Shown: positions 1-5,278 of the stretch, one piece after another
How the letters are laid out: each line of letters starts with the position of its first letter
Position numbering within the stretch: the stretch's first letter is position 1
Origin: an uncultured Clostridia bacterium
GTDB lineage: Bacteria; Bacillota; Clostridia; Oscillospirales; Acutalibacteraceae
Direction: 5' to 3'
Assembly: GCA_937897215.1 (NCBI GenBank)
Contig: CALCBQ010000086.1
Coordinates: forward strand, 1-9,099
Length of the DNA: 9,099 bases
Made by a program: the position numbers and the translations under genes
Notes under the pieces: model-generated
Databases searched by the model: none
What the model saw: only the letters and a program-made list of their open reading frames with translations
Told to the model about the DNA's origin: nothing

Positions 1-34
1 TGAGGGGGAGCTGTCGCGAAGCGACTGAGGGGGG
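1..34. repeat. Palindromic interspersed repeat (REP-like)
   Basis: A GTCGC-GAA-GCGAC hairpin (13-25) is bracketed by two TGAGGGGG runs (1-8 and 26-34). The composition is far more G-rich than the surrounding DNA. From memory, hairpins of this type flanked by GAGGGGG are scattered between genes in many Oscillospirales genomes. The left end may be cut by the window edge. No coding function is visible. Confidence 0.6.
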
Positions 35-66
35 AATTACGAATTCCGAATTACGAATTCCGAATT
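34..66. repeat. Short tandem repeat, 14-bp unit
   Basis: The unit GAATTACGAATTCC occurs twice in tandem (34-47, 48-61), followed by a partial third GAATT (62-66). Each unit contains the palindrome GAATTC. It directly abuts the G-rich palindromic repeat, so the two probably form one non-coding repeat patch downstream of the minus-strand gene that ends at 96. Confidence 0.8.
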
Positions 67-95
67 GAGTTCGACAAACTCTAATTTGTAAAATT

Positions 96-308
96 CTATT
101 TCTGTTCCTTTACTGACGGCTTTTTTCTATGTTTTGGCAAGCCTTGTGCTATGGTAGGAAAATCGTTTGCAGTTTCGGCAGTAGGTTGAATTTCATAAGT
201 GCCATACTTGTTTACCATTTCATAAGGGCTTTCGGGATTGTCAGGTACATAGGTAACGCGTTCTTCAAGTTCTTTGTAGTGTGGGAACTTTTCTTTTTTA
301 TCTTTCAT
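96..308 (-). CDS. Hypothetical 70-aa hydrophilic protein
   Basis: I do not recognise this protein. It is 70 aa, has no membrane segment or signal peptide, and begins and ends with Lys-rich stretches. The middle is rich in Pro, Glu and Tyr (VPDNPESPYEMVNKYGTYEI, residues 21-40), suggesting a small soluble, possibly partly disordered protein. The ATG at 308 is preceded by GGTGATT at SD distance; the same SD variant precedes the regulator gene at 6080. It lies downstream of, and on the same strand as, the DUF554 gene, but the terminator at 352-385 separates them. No clear promoter is seen, so it may rely on read-through. The SD and plausible protein composition argue for a real gene; its function is unknown. 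Confidence 0.6.
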   Translation of the reverse strand: MKDKKEKFPHYKELEERVTYVPDNPESPYEMVNKYGTYEIQPTAETANDFPTIAQGLPKHRKKPSVKEQK

Positions 309-351
309 ATAATCACCATTTATATTTTTTCATATATAGATGTGAATATAC

Positions 352-385
352 AAAAAAGACTGACTTGGAATTTCAAGCCAGTCTT
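352..385 (-). terminator. Intrinsic terminator of the DUF554 gene
   Basis: Read on the minus strand, AAGACTGGCTTG pairs with CAAGTCAGTCTT (arms 374-385 and 356-367) with a single G-U wobble and a 6-nt loop. It is followed by six Ts (352-357 in complement). On the plus strand the same position would be an A-C mismatch with no T-run, so it acts leftward, 5 nt beyond the DUF554 stop codon. Confidence 0.85.
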
Positions 386-389
386 GATT

Positions 390-1127
390 TCATATTAAAG
401 TCAAAACCCATTTGCCTAAAACATAAAAAGCAGGGATAAAAAGTGCAGGTAAAAGATTGCCTACTCTGATTTTTTTGCCAAAAGTAATATTTATACCAAC
501 ACAGAATATAAGAGCTGAGCCTATGTATGAAAGATAACCAGTTAGCTCGTCATTTATAAAATTACCTGCAAAGTGCGAAATCAATGTGATTGAGCCTTGA
601 TAAACAAGGATTGCAAGAGCAGAACAAATTGTGCCCACGCCATAAGTCGATGCCATAATTGCAACCACAACAAAGTCAAGAATCGCTTTTGCAAGAAGCA
701 TTGAATAGTCGCCTGTAAGTCCGTCTTGCATTGAACCAACAATTGCCATAGCGCCAACACAGATGATAAGCGAAGTATTTACAAATCCGTCAACGAATTT
801 GTTATCACTTTCTGCCCTGAAAAGTTTTTTCAGCTTTTCGCCTAATGAATCCATTCGCTTTTCAATATTGAGTAATTCGCCTATAAGTCCGCCAATTACC
901 ATTGAAAAGATTAAAAGCATTGTGCCTCCAGTTTCTATTTTACCATCTGGTGTTACTGTGAGCATTCCTTGAAGTGCACCTGTAACCCCTATGAAGATTG
1001 TGGAAACACCACAAGCTGCCATTAAAGTTTTGTGGTAACGGTCAGTAATACCTTTGCCAATTAAAAGCCCTAATCCGCTACCTAAAACTACTAAAATTGT
1101 GTTAATAATTGTGCCGAGTCCGAACAT
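390..1127 (-). CDS. DUF554 family integral membrane protein (YqgA/YdfK-like)
   Basis: A 245-aa, strongly hydrophobic multi-pass membrane protein of the DUF554 family, recognised from its overall pattern: an N-terminal GLGTIINTILVVLGSGLGLL glycine-rich helix, a central IFSMVIGGLIGELLNIEKRM segment followed by a charged loop, FVNTSLIICVGAMAIVGSMQ, and a glycine-rich C-terminal half. Members of this family are uncharacterised; a transporter-like role is often assumed but not shown. Two starts are possible: GTG at 1136 and ATG at 1127. The minus-strand GGAAGTGAG, close to the SD consensus, lies about 8 nt before the ATG but only 1 nt before the GTG, so I chose the ATG. The gene is monocistronic, with its own promoter (1158-1186) and terminator (352-385), and is divergent from the decarboxylase genes. 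Confidence 0.88.
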   Translation of the reverse strand: MFGLGTIINTILVVLGSGLGLLIGKGITDRYHKTLMAACGVSTIFIGVTGALQGMLTVTPDGKIETGGTMLLIFSMVIGGLIGELLNIEKRMDSLGEKLKKLFRAESDNKFVDGFVNTSLIICVGAMAIVGSMQDGLTGDYSMLLAKAILDFVVVAIMASTYGVGTICSALAILVYQGSITLISHFAGNFINDELTGYLSYIGSALIFCVGINITFGKKIRVGNLLPALFIPAFYVLGKWVLTLI

Positions 1128-1157
1128 TTTTCTCACTTCCGAAAAAACATTGAATGA

Positions 1158-1186
1158 ATTATAACACTTGCACAGAATTTTTGCAA
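1158..1186 (-). promoter_or_regulatory. Promoter of the DUF554 gene
   Basis: On the minus strand TTGCAA (1181-1186) is followed after 17 nt by TATAAT (1158-1163), with an extended TGT just before the -10 hexamer. It lies about 30 nt upstream of the ATG at 1127, the right distance for a short leader. Confidence 0.75.
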
Positions 1187-1217
1187 TATTTTACAAATTT
1201 ATTTAAAATTTTTTCTA

Positions 1218-1245
1218 TTGAAAATTGTTTATAATATGATACAAT
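1218..1245 (+). promoter_or_regulatory. Promoter of the decarboxylase beta-gamma operon
   Basis: TTGAAA (1218-1223) and TACAAT (1240-1245) are separated by 16 nt. The predicted start near 1252 would leave a leader of about 70 nt before the ATG at 1325. The SD GGAGG at 1311-1315 sits 9 nt before the ATG. Confidence 0.6.
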
Positions 1246-1324
1246 ACATATTATAATGGAGCAGATTGGGGTTTTATTAAACAGTTTGTTCTTTTAATGA
1301 CCATAAAGACGGAGGAAAATTAAA

Positions 1325-2485
1325 ATGGTTGAATTTGTAAAAAACTTTGTTGATTTGCTGTTTGGCGATATGATAAGCAACTTTGACCCTAAAATGCTTA
1401 TTATGTGGGCTATTGGTGGACTTCTCATTTTCCTTGCTATTAAAAAGGAAATGGAACCAACACTTCTTTTGCCAATGGGCTTTGGCGCAATCCTTGTAAA
1501 CCTTCCTATTTCTGGCGCAATTACACAAGTAATTGGTGGCGAAGTACAAGAGGGTGCATTGTCAGTTCTTTTTGATGCAGGTATTGCTAACGAACTTTTC
1601 CCACTTATTTTGTTTATCGGTATTGGTGCTATGATTGACTTCGGTCCGCTTCTTTCAAATCCAAAACTTATGATTTTTGGTGCGGCAGCACAGTTCGGTA
1701 TTTTCTTCACACTTTGCTTAGCATCAATTTTCTTTGATATGAAAGATGCTGCTTCAATCGCAATTATCGGTGCAGCTGATGGTCCTACTTCAATCGTTGT
1801 TGCAAATAAACTTAACTCTGACTATTTAGGCGCAATTATGGTTGCTGCATATTCATATATGGCACTTGTTCCAATTATTCAGCCACCTGTAATCAAACTT
1901 CTTACAACTAAAAAAGAGCGTATGATTCGTATGCCTTACACTCAGACAGAAGTTAAAAAGATTACAAGAATTCTTTTCCCAATCGTAATTACAGTTGTTG
2001 CAGGTCTTGTTGCTCCTGCATCAGTTTCACTTGTTGGTTTCCTTATGTTCGGTAACCTTATTCGTGAATGCGGTGTGCTTAATTCTCTTTCAGAAACTGC
2101 ACAGAAAGTACTTGCAAACCTTATTACAATTTTCCTTGGTATTACAATTGCAACAAAAATGCATTATTCAGATTTCTTATCACCAGATACAATTCTTATT
2201 CTTGTGCTTGGTCTTTTCGCATTCGTATTTGACACAGCAGGCGGCGTTATGTTTGCAAAACTCCTCAATGTGTTCTTACCAAAGGGCAAAAAGATTAACC
2301 CAATGATTGGTGCTGCAGGTATTTCAGCATTCCCAATGTCAGGACGTATCGTTCACAAAATGGGACTCGCAGAAGACCCACAGAACTTCTTGCTTATGCA
2401 CTCAATCGGTGTAAACGTTTCAGGACAGATTGCATCTGTTATTGCAGGTGGTCTTATCCTTAATTTCTTCATGGGTAATGTATAA
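1325..2485 (+). CDS. Sodium-translocating decarboxylase beta subunit (OadB/GcdB/MmdB family)
   Basis: A 386-aa membrane protein of the family that decarboxylates carboxybiotin and uses the energy to pump sodium ions out of the cell. Family hallmarks are visible: GIGAMIDFGPLLSNP (99-113), GAADGPTS (149-156), SYMALVPIIQPP (177-188), GNLIRECGV (243-251) and NPMIGAAGISAFPMSGR (325-341). Residues studied in Klebsiella OadB (D203, Y229, N373, G377, S382, R389) appear to correspond to D152, Y178, N325, G329, S334 and R341, with spacing preserved within each block, so the pump should be functional. Length fits GcdB/MmdB-type subunits. The substrate (oxaloacetate, methylmalonyl-CoA or glutaconyl-CoA) cannot be told, because the carboxyltransferase and biotin carrier are not in the window. 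It is followed by a gamma-like gene 12 nt downstream. Confidence 0.93.
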   Translation: MVEFVKNFVDLLFGDMISNFDPKMLIMWAIGGLLIFLAIKKEMEPTLLLPMGFGAILVNLPISGAITQVIGGEVQEGALSVLFDAGIANELFPLILFIGIGAMIDFGPLLSNPKLMIFGAAAQFGIFFTLCLASIFFDMKDAASIAIIGAADGPTSIVVANKLNSDYLGAIMVAAYSYMALVPIIQPPVIKLLTTKKERMIRMPYTQTEVKKITRILFPIVITVVAGLVAPASVSLVGFLMFGNLIRECGVLNSLSETAQKVLANLITIFLGITIATKMHYSDFLSPDTILILVLGLFAFVFDTAGGVMFAKLLNVFLPKGKKINPMIGAAGISAFPMSGRIVHKMGLAEDPQNFLLMHSIGVNVSGQIASVIAGGLILNFFMGNV

Positions 2486-2497
2486 GGAGGGCTAGAA

Positions 2498-2689
2498 ATG
2501 TTACAGACTATTTTTGTTACTTTAATGGGTATGCTTGAAACACCCGTACCATTTAACTTTGTTGAAAACCTTTATTATATGGGTGTTGGAATGCTCGCAA
2601 TCATTTTTGTTATGGGCGTGCTTATAGGTATTACAACACTTCTAAACAAATTCTTTTCAAGAAAGAAAAAAGATAAAGATGATAAATAA
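2498..2689 (+). CDS. Small OadG-like gamma subunit of the decarboxylase
   Basis: A 63-aa protein with one clear transmembrane helix (about residues 27-50, MGVGMLAIIFVMGVLIGITT) followed by a strongly charged tail (SRKKKDKDDK). This matches the plan of OadG-type gamma subunits: a single N-terminal helix with small-residue and Phe pattern, then a hydrophilic cytoplasmic tail, which in the family helps assemble and anchor the complex. It is shorter than many OadG proteins and lacks the long Pro/Ala-rich tail. AAGGAGGG overlaps the end of the beta gene and lies 7 nt before the ATG, so the two are one operon. Order is beta then gamma, with no alpha gene nearby. The family call rests on topology and context more than on sequence identity. 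Confidence 0.75.
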   Translation: MLQTIFVTLMGMLETPVPFNFVENLYYMGVGMLAIIFVMGVLIGITTLLNKFFSRKKKDKDDK

Positions 2690-2694
2690 TTACA

Positions 2695-2727
2695 AAAACC
2701 GTCGATTTTTCGACGGTTTTCTTTTTT
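2695..2727 (+). terminator. Intrinsic terminator of the beta-gamma operon
   Basis: A perfect 11-bp stem AAAACCGTCGA / TCGACGGTTTT (2695-2705, 2710-2720) with a TTTT loop, followed by CTTTTTT. It starts 6 nt after the gamma stop codon. The A-run on the left arm could allow some bidirectional action. Confidence 0.95.
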
Positions 2728-2799
2728 GCAACCAAAAGTTGCGATTGTGTAAACCAAAATATATAGATAAATATTCCCATATTAGTTATCATAAATATG

Positions 2800-2829
2800 T
2801 TGACAAGAAATAAAATCTTTTGTTAAAAT
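2800..2829 (+). promoter_or_regulatory. Promoter of the membrane protein / acyltransferase operon
   Basis: A perfect -35 TTGACA (2800-2805) is followed after 18 nt by TAAAAT (2824-2829), with an extended TGT at 2821-2823. Its predicted start near 2836 is about 20 nt upstream of the ATG at 2857. Confidence 0.8.
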
Positions 2830-2856
2830 TTAATTAGTATTCAATGGAGGTGCATT

Positions 2857-3657
2857 ATGAGAGATTTTATTGAATATATCGAAACTTCCTGCGCGAAGTT
2901 GCCTGATAATCACACAACATATCTTTATAAGAAACAAATTCTTGACGAGATGACTGACCGTGCTAATGAGGTTACCCATTCAGGTCTTAAGGACGAAAGA
3001 GTTTTAGCTGACCTTATGGCCGACGAATATCCAAATCTTGAGGGTAACTATAAAGCATGGGCAAAAGCATACAAAAAGAAAAAACTTGCTAAAACAATGC
3101 GACTTATTATGGGCCTTGGTGGAGCAATCTTCTTTATATTAATGTTTATTGCATATTTTGAAGTGAGCAGGGCAACAGGTGCTTGGAGTAAAACTTGGCT
3201 TATTATTGTTGGTGGAATTTTTGCAATGATTATTTTCTACACAAGCTTCGGTATTAAACGAATCTGTAAAATGCGTCGTATTTTTCATCCAATAGCGAGA
3301 TTTTTAATTGCAGGTTGCGTAATGCTTTTTACAGTATTTATGTTCCTTTTCTGGCTTATGATGATTCCGGAACTTGTGGTGTGGCCAATTCTTATGGTTG
3401 GTATTATTCTCGCCCTTGTTACTGATATTATTTTCGCGTTTGCAACAAAACAGAAATTCCGTACAGTAACTGCTATGGTATATATGCCGGTTATTTTTAC
3501 AATGCTTTATATTATTCTTTCAGCATATAACGTAATCAGTTGGCTTACAGGTTGGCCAATCATCCTTTTAGGTCTTGTGGTTGACCTTGTTGCAATTCTT
3601 ATTATTGCACTTGGCAACGCAAAATACTTTATGTATAAAAAGGAGGACGATGAATAA
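2857..3657 (+). CDS. Six-helix membrane protein with N-terminal helical domain
   Basis: A 266-aa protein. Residues 1-80 are hydrophilic and helical, with the pattern FIEYIETSCAKLP near the start and a downstream DEYPNLEGNYKAW. This recalls the small helical HAAS/DUF1700-type domains found before membrane segments in Firmicutes, but I am not certain of the assignment. About six hydrophobic helices follow (roughly 83-102, 115-131, 147-170, 172-196, 204-223, 231-252), then a charged tail KKEDDE. The SD GGAGGTG lies 6 nt before the ATG. Its stop codon overlaps the start of the acyltransferase gene by one base (TAATG), so the two are translationally coupled and probably act together, perhaps with the acyltransferase working at the membrane. 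I do not recognise a specific function. Confidence 0.85.
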   Translation: MRDFIEYIETSCAKLPDNHTTYLYKKQILDEMTDRANEVTHSGLKDERVLADLMADEYPNLEGNYKAWAKAYKKKKLAKTMRLIMGLGGAIFFILMFIAYFEVSRATGAWSKTWLIIVGGIFAMIIFYTSFGIKRICKMRRIFHPIARFLIAGCVMLFTVFMFLFWLMMIPELVVWPILMVGIILALVTDIIFAFATKQKFRTVTAMVYMPVIFTMLYIILSAYNVISWLTGWPIILLGLVVDLVAILIIALGNAKYFMYKKEDDE

Positions 3658-4937
3658 TGAAAGAACGTAGATTAAATGCTGAATTATGGGATAAAATGCA
3701 TTATCTTTTCCGTGATTTCAATGACCGTATGGTACACGTTGAACTTAACTACGATTTTGTTCCAGATATTGAAGCTCTTAAAACCGTTATTATATGTGCA
3801 TTTGAAAAAGTGCCGGTACTCCGTTCAAAATTTATTGATACAAAGCTTTCAACTCATTGGGAAGTTAAGCCTTATGTAATTGACGATATTCTTACAGTTG
3901 CATACCCTGATAATGTAGAAGAAGCAGTTGAAGAATTTCTTACACAGTATATTGCACCTGATGCAGATAATCAGATGGAAATCGCACTTTTCATTAAAGA
4001 CGGCAAAAGTACACTTTGTATTGTTGAAAATCATATGTGTATGGACGGTGGCGACCTTAAATATTTCTTGCAGGCATTCTGTGAAAATTATACAAAGTAT
4101 GTGCAAGAGGGTGTAAGCCCTGTTGAGTTCAGAACAGGCTCTCGTGCATATAATGATGTTTATTCTGGTTTTTCAAAAACTGAGTCAGGTGTAGCGCAAC
4201 GACTTTTCAAGAATATCAATGCGAGGGATAAGCATAAATTCCCACTTACACCGAATAATATTAGCGATAAATCCTTTATTGCAAGAAGAAAGTTCAGTGA
4301 AGATACTCTTGCAAAACTCAAACCAAAAGGAAAAGAACTTGGCGCTACAGTTAATGAGTTGCTTCTTGCAGCATATTTTTACAGCGTTTACGAGTTAGCG
4401 AACTTCCCGGCAAGTGATAAGGTTATGATTTCAAGTGCTATTGACCTTCGTCGTCATATGGATAGCGTTGCAGATAAAGGTTTTACAAACCATACTTCAT
4501 GGATGCAATGTGCAATCCCAGAGCGCGGCCGTGATATTTTTGAAACTATTAAATATGTAGTGCGTAGCTCAAACCGTTTCAAGAAAGATAAGTTTATGGG
4601 ACTTTACGGCTTGCCACTTCTTAACTTTGGCTACAGTGTTATGCCACACGCAGCAAGTGAAGAAATTATCAAGATTGGTTACTCAAATCCATATATGGCA
4701 ATGAGTAATATTGGTATTCTTAATGGTCAGCAGTTAGCACTTGACGGACACGAGCCAACTGACGCATTTATGTCAGGTGCTGTTAAATACAAACCATTCG
4801 TTCTTCTCACTGCAACAACATACAAGAATGTTATTACTCTTTCAATGTGTGTTCGTGGTAATGAAGAAGACAAAAAGATTGTAAATAAATTCTTTGACCT
4901 TATGGAAAAGAACATTAAAACAATTATTGGAGAATAA
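3657..4937 (+). CDS. Condensation-superfamily (CoA-dependent) acyltransferase
   Basis: A 426-aa soluble protein resembling the condensation/PapA/alcohol-acetyltransferase superfamily, which transfers acyl groups from CoA or carrier-protein thioesters to an alcohol or amine. The superfamily motif HHxxxDG appears as NHMCMDGG (residues 125-132): the catalytic second His (H126) and the structural D130-G131 are kept, while the first His is Asn. Other family-like features are the N-terminal ALKTVIICAFEKVPVLRSKF helix (41-59 region), a central KGKELGATVNELLLAAY segment, LNFGY near residue 323, and MSNIGIL in the last quarter. It starts inside the stop codon of the membrane protein gene, and AAGGAGG lies just upstream. 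It stands alone, without carrier-protein or adenylation domains, so a free-standing acyltransferase acting on a lipid, sugar or small alcohol is more likely than a role in peptide synthesis. The substrate is unknown. Confidence 0.8.
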   Translation: MKERRLNAELWDKMHYLFRDFNDRMVHVELNYDFVPDIEALKTVIICAFEKVPVLRSKFIDTKLSTHWEVKPYVIDDILTVAYPDNVEEAVEEFLTQYIAPDADNQMEIALFIKDGKSTLCIVENHMCMDGGDLKYFLQAFCENYTKYVQEGVSPVEFRTGSRAYNDVYSGFSKTESGVAQRLFKNINARDKHKFPLTPNNISDKSFIARRKFSEDTLAKLKPKGKELGATVNELLLAAYFYSVYELANFPASDKVMISSAIDLRRHMDSVADKGFTNHTSWMQCAIPERGRDIFETIKYVVRSSNRFKKDKFMGLYGLPLLNFGYSVMPHAASEEIIKIGYSNPYMAMSNIGILNGQQLALDGHEPTDAFMSGAVKYKPFVLLTATTYKNVITLSMCVRGNEEDKKIVNKFFDLMEKNIKTIIGE

Positions 4938-4969
4938 AAAACAAGACTAATCAAATTTGATTAGTCTTG
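4936..4969 (-). terminator. Perfect-palindrome terminator, U-tract on the minus strand
   Basis: Positions 4942-4969 are a perfect 28-bp palindrome (CAAGACTAATCAAA and its complement). On the minus strand it is followed by six Ts (4936-4941), making a strong intrinsic terminator for leftward transcripts, most likely the toxin mRNA. On the plus strand it begins 5 nt after the acyltransferase stop but is followed by ACAAATTC rather than a T-run, so rightward termination would be weaker. Its right edge contributes the first three bases of the -35 box of the small RNA promoter. Confidence 0.8.
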
Positions 4970-4994
4970 ACAAATTCAGATAATTTGATATAAT
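4967..4994 (+). promoter_or_regulatory. Promoter of the antisense RNA
   Basis: Perfect TTGACA (4967-4972) and perfect TATAAT (4989-4994) with a 16-nt spacer and an extended TGA before the -10. This is one of the two strongest-looking promoters in the window. No plus-strand ORF follows within 1 kb, so it drives an untranslated RNA starting near 5001. Confidence 0.85.
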
Positions 4995-5012
4995 AAAAGT
5001 GAAATAAGGCAA

Positions 5013-5023
5013 ACCGTATAGAC
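5013..5023 (+). repeat. Direct repeat copy 1 (ACCGTATAGAC)
   Basis: The element ACCGTATAGnC occurs here in the small RNA leader and again in the same DNA orientation at 5211-5221 in the toxin leader, differing at one base. Because the leaders are transcribed in opposite directions, the copies make the two RNAs complementary, as do the direct repeats of Fst-type par loci. Confidence 0.8.
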
Positions 5024-5045
5024 GGTTAGCCTGAAGAAATTACGT

Positions 5046-5086
5046 AATAACCGCTAACTTTCTCAGGGTTGGGCGGTTATTTTTTT
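5046..5086 (+). terminator. Intrinsic terminator of the antisense RNA
   Basis: AATAACCGC (5046-5054) pairs with GCGGTTATT (5073-5081) and is followed by a run of Ts to 5086. The 18-nt inner region can partly pair further. The right arm contains, in complement, the stop codon of the toxin ORF (5077-5079), and the T-run is the complement of its two terminal Lys codons. Confidence 0.88.
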
Positions 5087-5148
5087 ATGCTTAATATGTA
5101 ACCAGTAGCTACAATGAGAATAATTACAACGAAAGTTAAATATTCCAT
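5077..5148 (-). CDS. 23-aa single-helix membrane peptide, candidate type I toxin
   Basis: ATG at 5148, stop TAA at 5077-5079. The peptide is MEY, then a hydrophobic helix LTFVVIILIVATGYILSI (residues 4-21), then KK. This is the usual plan of small membrane-acting toxins of type I toxin-antitoxin systems: a very short single helix with a positively charged end. Translation signals are unusually good for so short an ORF: minus-strand AGGGGGTGAT (one base from the ideal SD) ends 4 nt before the ATG. It has its own promoter (5241-5269), a structured leader of about 85 nt, and a convergent antisense RNA overlapping its 3' end. I do not recognise the sequence as Fst, TxpA, BsrG or the common holin-like toxin family. 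Toxicity is inferred from context, not shown. Confidence 0.78.
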   Translation of the reverse strand: MEYLTFVVIILIVATGYILSIKK

Positions 5149-5164
5149 AGCATCACCCCCTAAA

Positions 5165-5194
5165 GATATAGAGGGCAAATACCCTCTGAATATC
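5165..5194 (-). promoter_or_regulatory. Leader hairpin upstream of the toxin SD
   Basis: In the toxin mRNA, GATAT-TC-AGAGGG pairs with CCCTCT-ATATC around loop TATTTG (11 bp with a 2-nt bulge). It ends only a few nt before the Shine-Dalgarno sequence (about 5151-5160). Such leader structure is common in type I toxin mRNAs, where it controls ribosome access; that role here is inference. Confidence 0.6.
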
Positions 5195-5210
5195 AAAGGG
5201 CTAACCGCCT

Positions 5211-5221
5211 ACCGTATAGGC
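5211..5221 (+). repeat. Direct repeat copy 2 (ACCGTATAGGC)
   Basis: Second copy of the 11-bp element found at 5013-5023, within the 5' leader of the minus-strand toxin mRNA. It lies in a wider segment (5199-5231) that, read on the minus strand, repeats the small RNA leader: AATAAGG at the start and GGTTAGCC at the end. Confidence 0.8.
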
Positions 5222-5240
5222 TTACCTTATTCCGTGAGTT

Positions 5241-5269
5241 ATTGTAACATAATGCGACGATGTTTGCAA
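5241..5269 (-). promoter_or_regulatory. Promoter of the toxin mRNA
   Basis: On the minus strand TTGCAA (5264-5269) is followed after 17 nt by TACAAT (5241-5246), with an extended TGT before the -10. The predicted start is near 5233-5235, just before the AATAAGG leader motif. It lies only about 10 nt past the stop codon of the lipoprotein gene. Confidence 0.75.
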
Positions 5270-5278
5270 GATAAATAG

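Larger units (their letters stand above)
5001..5087 (+). ncRNA. Antisense RNA, candidate type I antitoxin
   Basis: A predicted untranslated RNA of about 87 nt between a consensus promoter (4967-4994) and an intrinsic terminator (5046-5086). Near its 5' end is a hairpin: GGC and AACCGT (5008-5017) pair with ACGGTT and GCC (5022-5031) around one A-A mismatch, leaving loop ATAG. Its 3' stem overlaps the last codons and stop of the convergent 23-codon ORF. The loop region CCGTATAG (5014-5021) is complementary to CTATACGG in the leader of that ORF's mRNA, so it could contact the target at both the 5' leader and the 3' end. This resembles the Fst/RNAII and TxpA/RatA arrangements. Boundaries and function are predicted only from sequence. 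Confidence 0.75.

Noticed and set aside
129..398. Plus-strand ORF of 89 aa opposite the 70-aa gene
   Set aside because: It runs through the minus-strand terminator, has no SD, and its Phe-rich translation is that expected from the complement of a Lys-rich gene.
1128..1136. GTG start for the DUF554 protein
   Set aside because: The SD-like GGAAGTGAG is placed correctly for the ATG at 1127 but overlaps or abuts the GTG.
2728..2742. GCAAC-CAAAA-GTTGC hairpin after the beta-gamma terminator
   Set aside because: Five-base stem without a T-run directly behind a complete terminator; probably chance.
4942..5231. Insertion sequence or MITE bounded by the AATAAGG...GGTTAGCC inverted copies
   Set aside because: No transposase, no flanking target duplication was seen, and both copies sit exactly at predicted transcription starts, favouring an RNA-based role; a mobile origin cannot be excluded.
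5001..5235. Riboswitch or attenuator reading of the 5001-5235 hairpins
   Set aside because: No downstream plus-strand gene is near the terminator, and two convergent promoters with a small ORF between them fit a toxin-antisense pair much better.
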